Shown one piece after another: positions 37,457-45,645 of a stretch of DNA of 64,000 bases. Source of the DNA: Nocardia sp. MH4 (GTDB taxonomy: Bacteria; Actinomycetota; Actinomycetes; Mycobacteriales; Mycobacteriaceae). How positions within the stretch are numbered: position 1 is the first letter of the stretch; each line of letters opens with the position of its first letter. Made by a program: the position numbers and the translations under genes. The stretch covers positions 1 through 64,000 of the forward strand of contig NZ_LPNR01000100.1 in the NCBI RefSeq assembly GCF_019266065.1, given 5' to 3'. The notes beneath the pieces are model-generated. The model saw only the letters and a program-made list of their open reading frames with translations. It made no database searches and was not told the origin of the DNA.

Positions 37457-38290
37457 ATGCCAGTGGCCACGGTGAACGGCATCGCACTGAACTATCAGGT
37501 CAAGGGCGACCGTACCAAGGGCACCGACGTCAAGGGCGGCGGTCCGCTGGTGGTGTTGATCATGGGCACCGGATCGCCCGGTCGGGTGTGGGAACTCCAT
37601 CAGGTGCCCGCGCTGGTTGCGGCCGGGTACCGGGTGTGCACCTTCGACAACCGGGGTATCGCGCCGTCGTTCGAGGCGCCCGGCGGCATGCGGATCGAGG
37701 AGCTGGTCGCCGACACCGCGGCGCTGATCGAATTCCTCGACGAGGGTCCCGCGCTGGTCGCTGGCACCTCGATGGGCGCCCGGGTCGCCCAGGAACTGGC
37801 GCTGGCCCGTCCCGACCTGGTCCGCAAGGCCGTGTTCATGGCCGGGCACGGCAGGCTCGACCAGTTCCAGAAGACGCTGTCGGCCGGTGAGCAGGATCTC
37901 GACGCCGCCGGTGTGCAGCTGCCCGCCAAGTTCGAGGCGGCACTGACCGCGGTGATGAATCTGTCGCCGGCGACCATGTCCGACACCAATGCCGCCCGCG
38001 ACTGGCTCGACCTGTTCGAGTTCACCGGCGGGCCTGCCACGCCGGGCATCCGCGCGCAGCGGGCCATGGATCACGAGTTCAACCGGGTGGCCGCCTATCG
38101 CGCGATCACGGTGCCCTGCCTGGCAATCGGCTTCGCCGATGATAGGATGATTCCGCCTTATCTGTCGCGGGAAGTCGCCGACGCCATCCCCGGCGCCAGG
38201 TACCAGGAAATCCCGGACACCGGCCACTACGGCTACCTGGAACGCCCCGAGGCGGTCAACAAGATCCTCCTCGATTTCTTCGCGGCTTGA
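37457..38290 (+). CDS. Alpha/beta-fold hydrolase
   Basis: 277 aa. The nucleophile elbow GTSMG has Ser near residue 100; an Asp (GFADDRMIPP) and the His in IPDTGHYGYLERPE complete the triad. The oxyanion region is LIMGTGSPGRVW. Resembles lipolytic or thioesterase-like hydrolases; substrate unknown. ATG 37457 has GAGAGG upstream. It is followed by an MbtH-like gene 113 nt downstream, but no peptide synthetase is present, so a thioesterase role is only a guess. Confidence 0.8.
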   Translation: MPVATVNGIALNYQVKGDRTKGTDVKGGGPLVVLIMGTGSPGRVWELHQVPALVAAGYRVCTFDNRGIAPSFEAPGGMRIEELVADTAALIEFLDEGPALVAGTSMGARVAQELALARPDLVRKAVFMAGHGRLDQFQKTLSAGEQDLDAAGVQLPAKFEAALTAVMNLSPATMSDTNAARDWLDLFEFTGGPATPGIRAQRAMDHEFNRVAAYRAITVPCLAIGFADDRMIPPYLSREVADAIPGARYQEIPDTGHYGYLERPEAVNKILLDFFAA

Positions 38291-38403
38291 CCGCCGAGGC
38301 TGAGGTAACCACCTACACGTAACGTCAGCCTTGCTAGGGTCGACACAACGCCCGGGGTTCGCCCCCCGAAGCGATCCCGTACACAGCGCCAGTATCCAGT
38401 GAG

Positions 38404-38646
38404 GTGAAATTGAGCACCAACCCCTTCGACGACGAGGACGGCCGCTTCTTCGTTCTGGTCAACGACGAAGAGCAGCACTCCCTGTGGCCCGCGTTCGCCG
38501 AGGTCCCGGCGGGTTGGCGTGTCGTGTTCGGCGAAGAGAGCCGGGCCGCGTGCGTCGAGTACGTCGAGAAGAACTGGACCGATATGCGTCCCAAGAGCCT
38601 GCGCGACGCGATGGCCGCCGACGATGCGGCTCGCGCCCAGTCCTGA
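38404..38646 (+). CDS. MbtH-like protein
   Basis: 80 aa. Has the full MbtH signature: [26 protein letters not shown], then [10 protein letters not shown] and C-terminal [10 protein letters not shown]. MbtH proteins bind and activate adenylation domains of nonribosomal peptide synthetases. Start is GTG 38404 or TTG 38410; the latter would give the family-typical start at STNPF and has GAGGTG close upstream. No synthetase gene lies in the window, so this is an orphan MbtH that may act in trans. Confidence 0.88.
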   Translation: MKLSTNPFDDEDGRFFVLVNDEEQHSLWPAFAEVPAGWRVVFGEESRAACVEYVEKNWTDMRPKSLRDAMAADDAARAQS

Positions 38647-38689
38647 GCAGTAACACCGATACTGCGCCGGGACCTCGCTGAGCGCGACG

Positions 38690-38721
38690 GCCGCGTGGCA
38701 CCTCTACCGATGCCACGCGGC
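38690..38721 (+). terminator. Terminator after the MbtH-like gene
   Basis: Perfect 11-bp stem, GCCGCGTGGCA (38690-38700) with TGCCACGCGGC (38711-38721), 10-nt loop. Confidence 0.7.
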
Positions 38722-38734
38722 TGCCGCGTCCCGC

Positions 38735-38740
38735 TATGAT
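38735..38740 (+). promoter_or_regulatory. -10 element of the tRNA-Thr promoter
   Basis: TATGAT, the only near-consensus -10 before the tRNA, 33 nt upstream of its 5' end. Confidence 0.5.
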
Positions 38741-38773
38741 GGTCGCTGCCCTTCGGGGCACCTGTTCGTACCC

Positions 38774-38845
38774 GCCTCCTTAGCTCAGTGGTAGAGCACC
38801 GCTCTTGTAAAGCGAAGGTCGTCAGTTCAATCCTGACAGGGGGCT
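38774..38845 (+). tRNA. tRNA-Thr (anticodon TGT)
   Basis: 72 nt cloverleaf. Acceptor arms GCCTCCT and AGGGGGC (one T:G pair), D arm AGCTCAGTGGTAGAGC, anticodon loop CTTGTAA, T arm with GTTCAATCC. The discriminator is T and CCA is not encoded. A strong hairpin follows at 38851. Confidence 0.95.
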
Positions 38846-38850
38846 CTCCC

Positions 38851-38881
38851 AGAACCCGACCCGGACAACGGGTCGGGTTCT
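38851..38881 (+). terminator. Terminator of the tRNA-Thr transcript
   Basis: Perfect 13-bp stem: arms 38851-38863 and 38869-38881 (AGAACCCGACCCG with CGGGTCGGGTTCT), 5-nt loop, followed by T-containing sequence. Confidence 0.85.
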
Positions 38882-38886
38882 TCGTC

Positions 38887-38916
38887 GTTCGTGGTGCGCG
38901 ACGGCAGATCGTGCCC
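38887..38916. repeat. 30-bp direct repeat, copy 1
   Basis: Matches 39457-39486 at 27 of 30 positions (core GCGCGACGGCAG). It lies between the tRNA terminator and the DUF4189 gene. Function unknown. Confidence 0.6.
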
Positions 38917-39005
38917 AAGACTTTTGGGGCCGCCTCGCGTCCATGCGCTGCGGTATCTTCCATGCGATCGCCGCACCAGCCGGCGCGCAGAGGGAGACGC
39001 TCCAC

Positions 39006-39416
39006 ATGTTCGACAAGTCCTTTGCGGCCGCCGTGCTCTCGGTGAGCGCCGCTGCCGTCCTCGCGGCACCGCCCGCCACCGCCGACCCGGTCAACTGGGG
39101 CGCCGTTTCCCTCAGCGTGTGGGGCAACGTCTACGCGTTTTCGGTCAACCACCCCACGGAAGCCGACGCGATTCGAGCCGCGGACCGAGCGTGCAAGGGT
39201 CAAGGCATCATCGACTGCCGGACGATGGTGACGTTCGCGGACGGCTGCGGTGCGGTCGTGACCAGTCCGCTCGCGATCGTCGCGGGATTCCCGATCGTGG
39301 GCTTCGGTAAAGGGGCGAACCCAGGGGAGGCGATCGCGGACGCCACCCGCAACCTCCCCACCGGCACCGGGAGCGCCGGTTCGTTCGATCGTGACCACGC
39401 CTGCACCTGGCTGTGA
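39006..39416 (+). CDS. Secreted DUF4189-type protein
   Basis: 136 aa. A signal peptide (MFDKSFAAAVLSVSAAAVLA, cleavage after PPATA) is followed by the DUF4189 pattern: WGAVSLSVWGNVYAF, EADAIRAADRACKGQG, C-x-MVTFADGCGAVV, and a C-terminal Cys (HACTWL). Four Cys may form two disulfides. Function unknown; the family is common in secreted actinobacterial proteins. ATG 39006 follows GGGAG; the longer frame to 38943 would disrupt the signal peptide. Confidence 0.78.
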   Translation: MFDKSFAAAVLSVSAAAVLAAPPATADPVNWGAVSLSVWGNVYAFSVNHPTEADAIRAADRACKGQGIIDCRTMVTFADGCGAVVTSPLAIVAGFPIVGFGKGANPGEAIADATRNLPTGTGSAGSFDRDHACTWL

Positions 39417-39456
39417 TCGACAGGCCGCCGGCTCGGTCCTGACGTGGCTCCGAGTT

Positions 39457-39486
39457 GTTCGTAGCGCGCGACGGCAGCTCGTGCCC
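39457..39486. repeat. 30-bp direct repeat, copy 2
   Basis: Second copy of the element at 38887 (three mismatches), lying between the two secreted-protein genes. The sequence GGGGC follows both copies about 10 nt later. Confidence 0.6.
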
Positions 39487-39585
39487 CAGAAAGCAGGGGC
39501 GATCGATCCACTTCGAAACAGTGGCGTTTCTCACTAGGCTCACTCGCACGCCGAACCCCGGCGTACCTGTTCGAGAGGGATCCTC

Positions 39586-39810
39586 GTGAAACGCTTCGCC
39601 ATCCTCGCCGCCGCGGTCACCGCGTTCGGCGCCGCCTCCGCCGGGCTCGCCACCGCGACCCCGGCGCAGTCCGCCTCGGGTCAGCCGACGACGGCCCAGC
39701 CGGTCGTCCTGCAGACCGGCTCGGCCGTGATCGACCTGCTCGCCTACTTCGCCGCGGGCTGCTTCGGCAGCTGGAGCCCCGCCCCGCCCCCGCACTGCGT
39801 CACGCAGTGA
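39586..39810 (+). CDS. Small secreted protein
   Basis: 74 aa. Signal peptide (MKRFAILAAAVTAFGAASAG, likely cut after LATA) and a mature part of about 50 residues with Gln/Thr/Pro, a hydrophobic stretch (SAVIDLLAYFAAG) and two Cys (GCFGSW, PHCVTQ) that could pair. No family recognised. GTG 39586 is preceded by GAGAGGGA. Confidence 0.65.
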   Translation: MKRFAILAAAVTAFGAASAGLATATPAQSASGQPTTAQPVVLQTGSAVIDLLAYFAAGCFGSWSPAPPPHCVTQ

Positions 39811-39879
39811 CCGCTCGATCCTGACCGGTCAGGCCCCCGACCTGTGCCGACGCGGCGGGGGCCGTACGGTCTGGCCGCC

Positions 39880-40305
39880 TCAGGCCGGGACGTTGGCCTC
39901 GTAGCCGAGTTCCCGGAGGGCGGCCGTGATCTTGGCCTGGGCCTCGTCGAGGGACTCGGGTGTGGGGGCGGTGTCGGCGCCGGAGATGTCGAAGTCGCCC
40001 ATGGTGTAGGCGGGGAAGACATGGGTGTGCAGGTGGGGGACCTCCAGGCCGGCGATGAGCAGGCCCGCGCGGGGCGCGTCGAAGGCGATGCGGACGGCCT
40101 GGCCGATCTTCTGGGCGAGGCCGGTCAGGCGCGCCATGACGGCGGGGTCGACGTCCTGCCACTGGTCGATCTCGGCGCGCGGCACGATGAGGGTGTGACC
40201 CTGGGTGACGGGGGCGATGGTGAGGAAGGCGACGAATTCGTCGTCCTCCCAGACGAAACGGCCGGGAAGCTGTCCGGCGATGATCGCGCTGAAGACGGAT
40301 GCCAT
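39880..40305 (-). CDS. HIT-family nucleotide-binding protein
   Basis: 141 aa. The histidine triad is HLHTHV (near residues 93-98), with FAIDxAP-type core [22 protein letters not shown] proteins hydrolyse or bind nucleotide conjugates such as AMP-lysine. A HIT gene (Rv0759c) sits next to phoPR in M. tuberculosis, which fits the synteny here. It is probably leaderless: TAGGCT at 40318-40313 (minus strand) ends 7 nt before ATG 40305. Confidence 0.85.
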   Translation of the reverse strand: MASVFSAIIAGQLPGRFVWEDDEFVAFLTIAPVTQGHTLIVPRAEIDQWQDVDPAVMARLTGLAQKIGQAVRIAFDAPRAGLLIAGLEVPHLHTHVFPAYTMGDFDISGADTAPTPESLDEAQAKITAALRELGYEANVPA

Positions 40306-40312
40306 AGCGGCG

Positions 40313-40318
40313 AGCCTA
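40313..40318 (-). promoter_or_regulatory. Leaderless -10 of the HIT gene
   Basis: Minus-strand TAGGCT, 7 nt before ATG 40305. It overlaps no other gene and lies directly before the stop of the PH-domain gene. Confidence 0.6.
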
Positions 40319-40319
40319 G

Positions 40320-40697
40320 CTAGATCGCGACGAAATGCGACAGGATGCCCTGCACCTCGTAGATGTCGACCTGGCGGTTGAACCGCTGCCTGACCGGCTC
40401 GTTCCCGCTGCCGATCCAGATGTGGAGCTCGGCGTCGAGATCGAAGGTGCCCGCGGTCTCGACGGCGAAATGGGTGATCGAGCGGTAGGGGATGGAGTGG
40501 TAGCTGACCTTGCGGCCGGTGACGCCCTGCTTGTCGACCAGGATCAGCCGGCGATTGGTGAACAGCATCGCGTCGCGCACCAGCAGGTAGGCCGAATAGA
40601 CCTGCTCACCCTGGCCGAACAGCTTGGCGTACTCCTGCTGCGCGGCGGCCGGGTCGATCCGGCCCGCATTGCCCATCATCCCGTCGAGCAGACCCAT
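40320..40697 (-). CDS. Bacterial PH-domain protein
   Basis: 125 aa. Short N-terminal helix region then a bacterial PH domain: [47 protein letters not shown], and a terminal helix [12 protein letters not shown]. Function unknown; such domains bind lipids or proteins. ATG 40697 has GGGGAG 7 nt upstream; the longer frame to 40757 lacks similarity. Ends 14 nt before the HIT start. Confidence 0.8.
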   Translation of the reverse strand: MGLLDGMMGNAGRIDPAAAQQEYAKLFGQGEQVYSAYLLVRDAMLFTNRRLILVDKQGVTGRKVSYHSIPYRSITHFAVETAGTFDLDAELHIWIGSGNEPVRQRFNRQVDIYEVQGILSHFVAI

Positions 40698-40902
40698 GCT
40701 TGCTCCCCTCGCCTTCCCCGGCGGCCGTGTCGTCACGCCAGCCCCATTGTCCCCCAAGTGAACCCGATGCGGGTGGTGTGCGCGGGTGAATTCCCGACGC
40801 CGGGGCAGGGTTCGGATCCGTCGCCGCGGCCCGGTGACCGCTACCGGATATCGCGACGCGGTAGGGGGCTGGGGCGTGCGCAGCGGGCGTGAAGAGCGCG
40901 AC

Positions 40903-40908
40903 TAATCT
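40903..40908 (+). promoter_or_regulatory. Leaderless -10 of purD
   Basis: TAATCT, 6 nt before GTG 40915. Its position selects 40915 over GTG 40909 as the start. Confidence 0.6.
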
Positions 40909-40914
40909 GTGACC

Positions 40915-42192
40915 GTGCGCGTACTCGTCATCGGTTCCGGAGCCCGTGAACATGCCCTCGTCCTGGCGCTACGCCGGGATCCGTCGGTGACGGCGGTGAT
41001 CGCCGCCCCGGGCAATCCCGGCATCGGACAACATGCCGAACTACGTCCGGTCGACCCGTGCGCGGCCGAGGACGTCGTCGCGCTGGCCACCGAGGTCGCC
41101 GCCGATCTCGTGGTGATCGGCCCCGAGGTGCCGCTGGTGCTCGGCATCGCCGACGCCGTGCGTGCGGCCGGATTCCCGGTCTTCGGCCCGTCCAAGGACG
41201 CGGCCCGGATCGAGGGCTCGAAGGCGTTCGCCAAGGACGTGATGGCGGCCGCCGGTGTGCGGACCGCGCACAGCGAGATCGTCGACACCCCGGCCGACCT
41301 GGACGCCGCGCTCGATCGCTTCGGTCCGACCTGGGTCGTCAAGGACGACGGGCTGGCCGCGGGCAAGGGCGTCGTGGTGACCGACGACCGTCGCGCGGCC
41401 CGCGATCACGGCGCCGAGCTGCTCGAACAGGGCCACCCGGTGCTGCTCGAGTCGTTCCTGGACGGCCCGGAGGTGTCGCTGTTCTGCCTGGTCGACGGCG
41501 AGACCGTGGTCCCGCTGCTGCCCGCGCAGGACCACAAGCGCGTCGGCGACGGCGATTCCGGCCCGAACACCGGCGGCATGGGCGCCTACACGCCGCTGCC
41601 GTGGCTGCCCGAGGAGACGCTGACCGAGATCGTCGAGGATGTGGTGAAGCCGGTCGCGGCCGAGCTGGTCCGCCGGGGCAGCTCGTTCTCCGGGCTGCTG
41701 TACGCCGGTCTGGCCGTCGGCACCAACGGTCCCGCGGTCGTCGAGTTCAACTGCCGCTTCGGCGATCCCGAGACCCAGGCCGTGCTGGCCCTGCTGGACA
41801 GCCCGTTCGCCGAGCTGCTGCACGCCACCGCCACCGGTCGCCTGGCCGAGGTCGAACCGCCGCGCTGGAAGGACGGCTCCGCGATCACCGTCGTGCTGGC
41901 CGCCGAGAACTACCCCGCTCGCCCGCGCACCGGTGACGTGATCACCGGCGCCGAGGACGGTGCGCTGGAAGGCGAGACGCTGGTGCTGCACGCGGGCACC
42001 GGGCAGCGCGAGGACAAGACGCTGGTCTCGGCCGGCGGCCGGGTGCTCAATGTGGTCGGGGTCGGCGCCGATCTCGCCGAGGCTCGCGAGCGCGCCTACG
42101 CGCGGCTCGCCCAGATCAAGCTGCCCGGCAGCCACTTCCGCACCGATATCGGCGCGACCGAGGTGGTCGTCCCGGAGCGCAAAGCGCAGTAG
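40915..42192 (+). CDS. purD: Phosphoribosylamine-glycine ligase (GAR synthetase)
   Basis: 425 aa, purine synthesis step 2. [31 protein letters not shown], the ATP-grasp motifs [16 protein letters not shown] and [13 protein letters not shown], and [14 protein letters not shown] are canonical. The GTG at 40915 gives exactly the family N-terminus (MRVLVIG). No Shine-Dalgarno sequence; a -10 lies 6 nt upstream. Other pur genes (purB, purS, purQ) follow within 18 kb, as in M. tuberculosis. Confidence 0.95.
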   Translation: MRVLVIGSGAREHALVLALRRDPSVTAVIAAPGNPGIGQHAELRPVDPCAAEDVVALATEVAADLVVIGPEVPLVLGIADAVRAAGFPVFGPSKDAARIEGSKAFAKDVMAAAGVRTAHSEIVDTPADLDAALDRFGPTWVVKDDGLAAGKGVVVTDDRRAARDHGAELLEQGHPVLLESFLDGPEVSLFCLVDGETVVPLLPAQDHKRVGDGDSGPNTGGMGAYTPLPWLPEETLTEIVEDVVKPVAAELVRRGSSFSGLLYAGLAVGTNGPAVVEFNCRFGDPETQAVLALLDSPFAELLHATATGRLAEVEPPRWKDGSAITVVLAAENYPARPRTGDVITGAEDGALEGETLVLHAGTGQREDKTLVSAGGRVLNVVGVGADLAEARERAYARLAQIKLPGSHFRTDIGATEVVVPERKAQ

Positions 42193-42209
42193 CGCGCGAA
42201 TCGCGAACG

Positions 42210-42244
42210 AGGGGCATCGGGTCCGGAGCGGGTCCGATGCCCCT
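42210..42244. terminator. Bidirectional terminator between purD and the M23 peptidase gene
   Basis: Perfect 11-bp stem: AGGGGCATCGG (42210-42220) and CCGATGCCCCT (42234-42244), 13-nt loop. Confidence 0.8.
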
Positions 42245-42254
42245 TGTCGTGTCG

Positions 42255-43541
42255 TCAGGTGAGCTGGAGGCCGTGCGTGGCGAGCCAGGCCTGCGGGTCG
42301 ACGTGGTTGCCGTTCTGGACGATCTCGAAGTGCAGGTGCGGGCCGGTGGAGTCGCCGCGGTTGCCGATGCGGGCGATCTGCATGCCCGCGGGGACCCGTT
42401 CGCCGGGGGAGACGAAGAAGTCGTACATGTGGCCGTAGATGCTGATGGTGCCGTCGTCGTGCCGGATGCGCACCCACAGGCCGAAGCCCTGGGCCGGACC
42501 CGCTTCGACGACCGTGCCGTCGGCGACGGCGTAGATGGGGCTGCCGATGGGGGCGGCGATGTCGATGCCGCGGTGCATGGTGCCCCAGCGGGAGCCGAAA
42601 CCCGAGGTGAACGCGCCCTTGGCGGGCAGACTGAAGCCGCCGAGGGAGGGGGTCGCCCCCGGCGTCACGGTCCCGGGGACCACCGGCGCCCGCGTCCCCA
42701 TCCAGTCCTGCCACTCGCCCGAGGCCGCGGCCGCCGCCTCGGCCTTCGCGCGCTCGAGGGTGGCGCGGGCCGCCGCCGCGACCACCGCCGCCTCGCGCCG
42801 CTTCTCGCCGTTGGCGATGGCGGCGAGCAGGCGCGTCGTCGACTGCGGATTCGGCGCGAGTTCCGGGACGTAGGCGATCGCCACGCGCTGCGCCTCACCG
42901 GGCGCCAGCGGGCCACCCTCGACGTCGTCGCCGATCCGCCCGTCCGCCGCCACGACCACCGCCACGATCGCCACACCCGCGATCAGGACGCGCTGCTCGA
43001 TCAGTACCCGCCGCACCCGATCCCGGCTCGGCCGCCGCGCCCACAGCGCCTCGGCCCGCGCCTTCGGCCGCAGCCAGAACACGGCGCGCACCTCGCCCGC
43101 GCGCAGTTCCCCGGCGATCTCGGCGACCGTCGGATGCTCGCCGATCCAGGTCGCCACGCGCTCGCGGACACCGCTCTTCGACGGTAGCTGCTCGCGCCAA
43201 TTCGCCTGCAGAACACGGCCGTTGATGCTGACTACGCGCTTCCCGACGCTCGGCGCCGCGGCGTCGTCGAGCGCCCGGGTGCTGTGCTCAGCGGCTGAGG
43301 CGCTGGGGTCGTCGGTGGTGACTCGCTGGTGCGCGGTGGTCTCGGCGGCTGAGGGCTGCGCGGTGGCGGCCGCGGTGTCCGCACGAGGGTCGGCCTCGGC
43401 GGCCGCGGGGCTCGCGGCGACGTCCGCCGCCTGCGCGTTCGCCTCGACCGGAGGGCTGTCCTCGACCGGCGACGCCACGACACGATCCACTGTGTCCGTC
43501 TTCGCCCGCCGCACTCGCCCCGCCGTCCTTACCCACTCCAT
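42255..43541 (-). CDS. Membrane-anchored M23 (LytM) peptidase-domain protein
   Basis: 428 aa. An Ala/Pro/Ser/Thr-rich N-terminal region of about 100 residues, a middle part, one membrane segment (VLIAGVAIVAVVVAA, near residue 185), an Ala/Glu/Lys-rich probable coiled coil (EKRREAAVVAAAARATLERAKAEAA) and a C-terminal LytM domain: RWGTMHRGIDIAAPIGSPIYAVADG, GHMYDF, and HLHFEIVQNG. The His/Asp/His ligands look intact. The domain should sit outside the membrane and cleave peptidoglycan cross-bridges or activate another hydrolase. Divergent from the aminotransferase gene. Confidence 0.82.
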   Translation of the reverse strand: MEWVRTAGRVRRAKTDTVDRVVASPVEDSPPVEANAQAADVAASPAAAEADPRADTAAATAQPSAAETTAHQRVTTDDPSASAAEHSTRALDDAAAPSVGKRVVSINGRVLQANWREQLPSKSGVRERVATWIGEHPTVAEIAGELRAGEVRAVFWLRPKARAEALWARRPSRDRVRRVLIEQRVLIAGVAIVAVVVAADGRIGDDVEGGPLAPGEAQRVAIAYVPELAPNPQSTTRLLAAIANGEKRREAAVVAAAARATLERAKAEAAAAASGEWQDWMGTRAPVVPGTVTPGATPSLGGFSLPAKGAFTSGFGSRWGTMHRGIDIAAPIGSPIYAVADGTVVEAGPAQGFGLWVRIRHDDGTISIYGHMYDFFVSPGERVPAGMQIARIGNRGDSTGPHLHFEIVQNGNHVDPQAWLATHGLQLT

Positions 43542-43668
43542 GGTGCCCCCGCGACCCTGCCCCGACGCGGCTCAACTCGCTGCGCCGGTGGCTGCGTATT
43601 CGCTGTCGGAGCCATTCTGCCGACCATATCTGTCAACGCCCGCAATCGGGTGCTCTACCGTCACTCGG

Positions 43669-44829
43669 GTGTCCAGAGAATCGCGCCGGTCGACCATTCC
43701 CCCTTTCTACGTGATGGATGTGTGGAAAGCCGCTGCTGAACGGGCCAGGTCGCACGGAGACGTGCTGGTGCTGGCGGCGGGACAGCCCTCGACGCAGGCG
43801 CCGGCGCCGGTGCTGCGGGCGACCAAGGCGGCGATCGAGCACGAGCTGCTCGGGTACACCGAGACGTTCGGCATCCTGCCGCTGCGCGAGGCGATCGCCG
43901 AGCACCACCGGGAGACCTACGGCTACGACGTGCACCCGGACGAGGTCGTGGTGACCACGGGGTCCTCGGGGGCGTTCACGCTGATCTTCCTGGCCGCCTT
44001 CGACGCGGGCGACACCGTGGTGGTGGCCCGGCCGGGATACCCGGCCTACCGCAACACCCTCACCGCGCTCGGCTGCGAGGTGATCGAGCTCGACTGCGGC
44101 CCGCAGACCCGCTTCCAGCCGACGGTCGCCATGCTCGAGGCACTGCCCGAGCCGCCCGCGGGCCTGGTGGTGGCGAGCCCGGCCAACCCGACCGGCACCA
44201 TGATCGACCCGGCCGAGCTGGCCGCGCTGGCGCGCTGGTGCGAAGACCACGGCACCCTGCTGATCTCCGACGAGATCTATCACGGCATCACCTTCGACGA
44301 CGCGACGCCGACCGCCTCGGCCTGGGAGTTCTCCCGCGCGGCGGTGGTGATCGGCTCGGTGTCGAAGTACTTCTCGATGACCGGCTGGCGGCTGGGCTGG
44401 ATGCTGGCCCCCGCCGACCTGCGCCCGGCGCTGCAGCGGCTGGCGTCGAACATGACGGTGTGCCCGCCCGCCATCTCCCAGTACGCCGCCGTGCACGCGT
44501 TCGGCGCGGAAGCCAAGGATGAGCTGGACGGCCACGTCCGCCGGTACGCGCGCAACCGGGCGCTGTTGCTGGAGGGTCTGCCGAGTATCGGCATCACCGA
44601 ACTCGCCCCCGCCGACGGCGCTTTCTACGCCTATGCCGATATCGGTCACTTGACCAACGATTCCCGGGCCTGGTGTGCCGAGGTGCTCGATCACACCGGC
44701 GTCGCGCTGGCACCCGGTCTCGACTTCGACACCGTGCACGGCATTCGCACTGTTCGCTTCTCCTTCGCCGGCGCCACCGACGACATCGCCGCAGCGCTGG
44801 ACCGGTTGGGAAGGTTCCTGAAGGGCTGA
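43669..44829 (+). CDS. PLP-dependent class I/II aminotransferase
   Basis: 386 aa. PLP-binding Lys in VSKYFSMTGWRLGW (near 240); SPANPTG and SDEIYHGI are typical fold-type I motifs; GYTETFGILPLREAIAEHH near residue 60. Resembles AspC/AlaT-like aminotransferases; amino donor not assignable. GTG 43669 (start of SRESRRSTIPPFYVMDV) gives the usual family N-terminus, whereas the frame runs upstream over the divergent M23 gene without support. Confidence 0.85.
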   Translation: MSRESRRSTIPPFYVMDVWKAAAERARSHGDVLVLAAGQPSTQAPAPVLRATKAAIEHELLGYTETFGILPLREAIAEHHRETYGYDVHPDEVVVTTGSSGAFTLIFLAAFDAGDTVVVARPGYPAYRNTLTALGCEVIELDCGPQTRFQPTVAMLEALPEPPAGLVVASPANPTGTMIDPAELAALARWCEDHGTLLISDEIYHGITFDDATPTASAWEFSRAAVVIGSVSKYFSMTGWRLGWMLAPADLRPALQRLASNMTVCPPAISQYAAVHAFGAEAKDELDGHVRRYARNRALLLEGLPSIGITELAPADGAFYAYADIGHLTNDSRAWCAEVLDHTGVALAPGLDFDTVHGIRTVRFSFAGATDDIAAALDRLGRFLKG

Positions 44830-44985
44830 TCGGCCGCGCTGTCAACAGTGATGTGCGACAACAACTTTGCCTAGTACGAACACTTCCGTGCCGGGATGCG
44901 GTAAAACTCAGTTATCCCGATTTCCCGCGTTTCCCCGATGACGATTGCGCACGGTTGAACTGATGATGACTGGCACGATGGCACG

Positions 44986-45639
44986 GTGACCACCGCGACG
45001 ACCCCGAAAGGCGAACGGCGTCGCCAGGCCCTGGTGGCGGCGGCGGCTGAACTGTTGCTCGAAGGCGGCTTCGACGCTGTACGACATCGCTCGGTGGCGT
45101 CGCGGGCCGATCTTCCGCTCGCCTCGACCACCTACTACTTCGAATCTCTGGAAGATCTGATCGCCCGGGCCGTCGAATTCAGCGGCGCGATCGAACTCGA
45201 CGCCATGCGTCGCCGGGTCGGTGAGGTCAGCCATCGCAGGCGCGGTACCGACGCGACCGTCGACCTCGTCCTCGACCTGCTCGTCGGCCCCGACGACAGC
45301 GACCTCGACGCGCGCGGCCAGCTGATCGCGCGCTACGAGCGCTCGGTGGCCTCGGCCCGGCATCCCGAGTTACGCGAGGTCCAGCTCCGACTACGCACGC
45401 AGCTCGAAGAACTGCTCGCCGACGTGCTGCGCCGCTCCGATCGAGTGGTGCGCCCCGAGCAGTTGCGCAGGCTGGTCGCGGTGGTGGACGGCGCGGTGGT
45501 CGCCGCGCTGATCGAGGGTCACCCGGAGCCGAGGCGGCCCGCACGGGCCGGTCTGCTGGAGATGATCGACATCGTCGCCCCGCCCGTGGTGCCCAACATG
45601 ATGCCCCAGCAGCTGGAACGGGCGCGGCAACTAGACTGA
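44986..45639 (+). CDS. TetR-family regulator upstream of purB
   Basis: 217 aa. HTH region: RRRQALVAAAAELLLEGGFDAVRHRSVASRADLPLASTTYYFESLEDLI (residues about 9-57); Arg-rich C-terminal ligand domain. A TetR gene (Rv0775) lies near purB in M. tuberculosis. GTG 44986. It ends 6 nt before the purB GTG; TAGACT (45632-45637) overlaps its stop and could be a -10 for purB. Target unknown. Confidence 0.82.
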   Translation: MTTATTPKGERRRQALVAAAAELLLEGGFDAVRHRSVASRADLPLASTTYYFESLEDLIARAVEFSGAIELDAMRRRVGEVSHRRRGTDATVDLVLDLLVGPDDSDLDARGQLIARYERSVASARHPELREVQLRLRTQLEELLADVLRRSDRVVRPEQLRRLVAVVDGAVVAALIEGHPEPRRPARAGLLEMIDIVAPPVVPNMMPQQLERARQLD

Positions 45640-45645
45640 GTGTTC

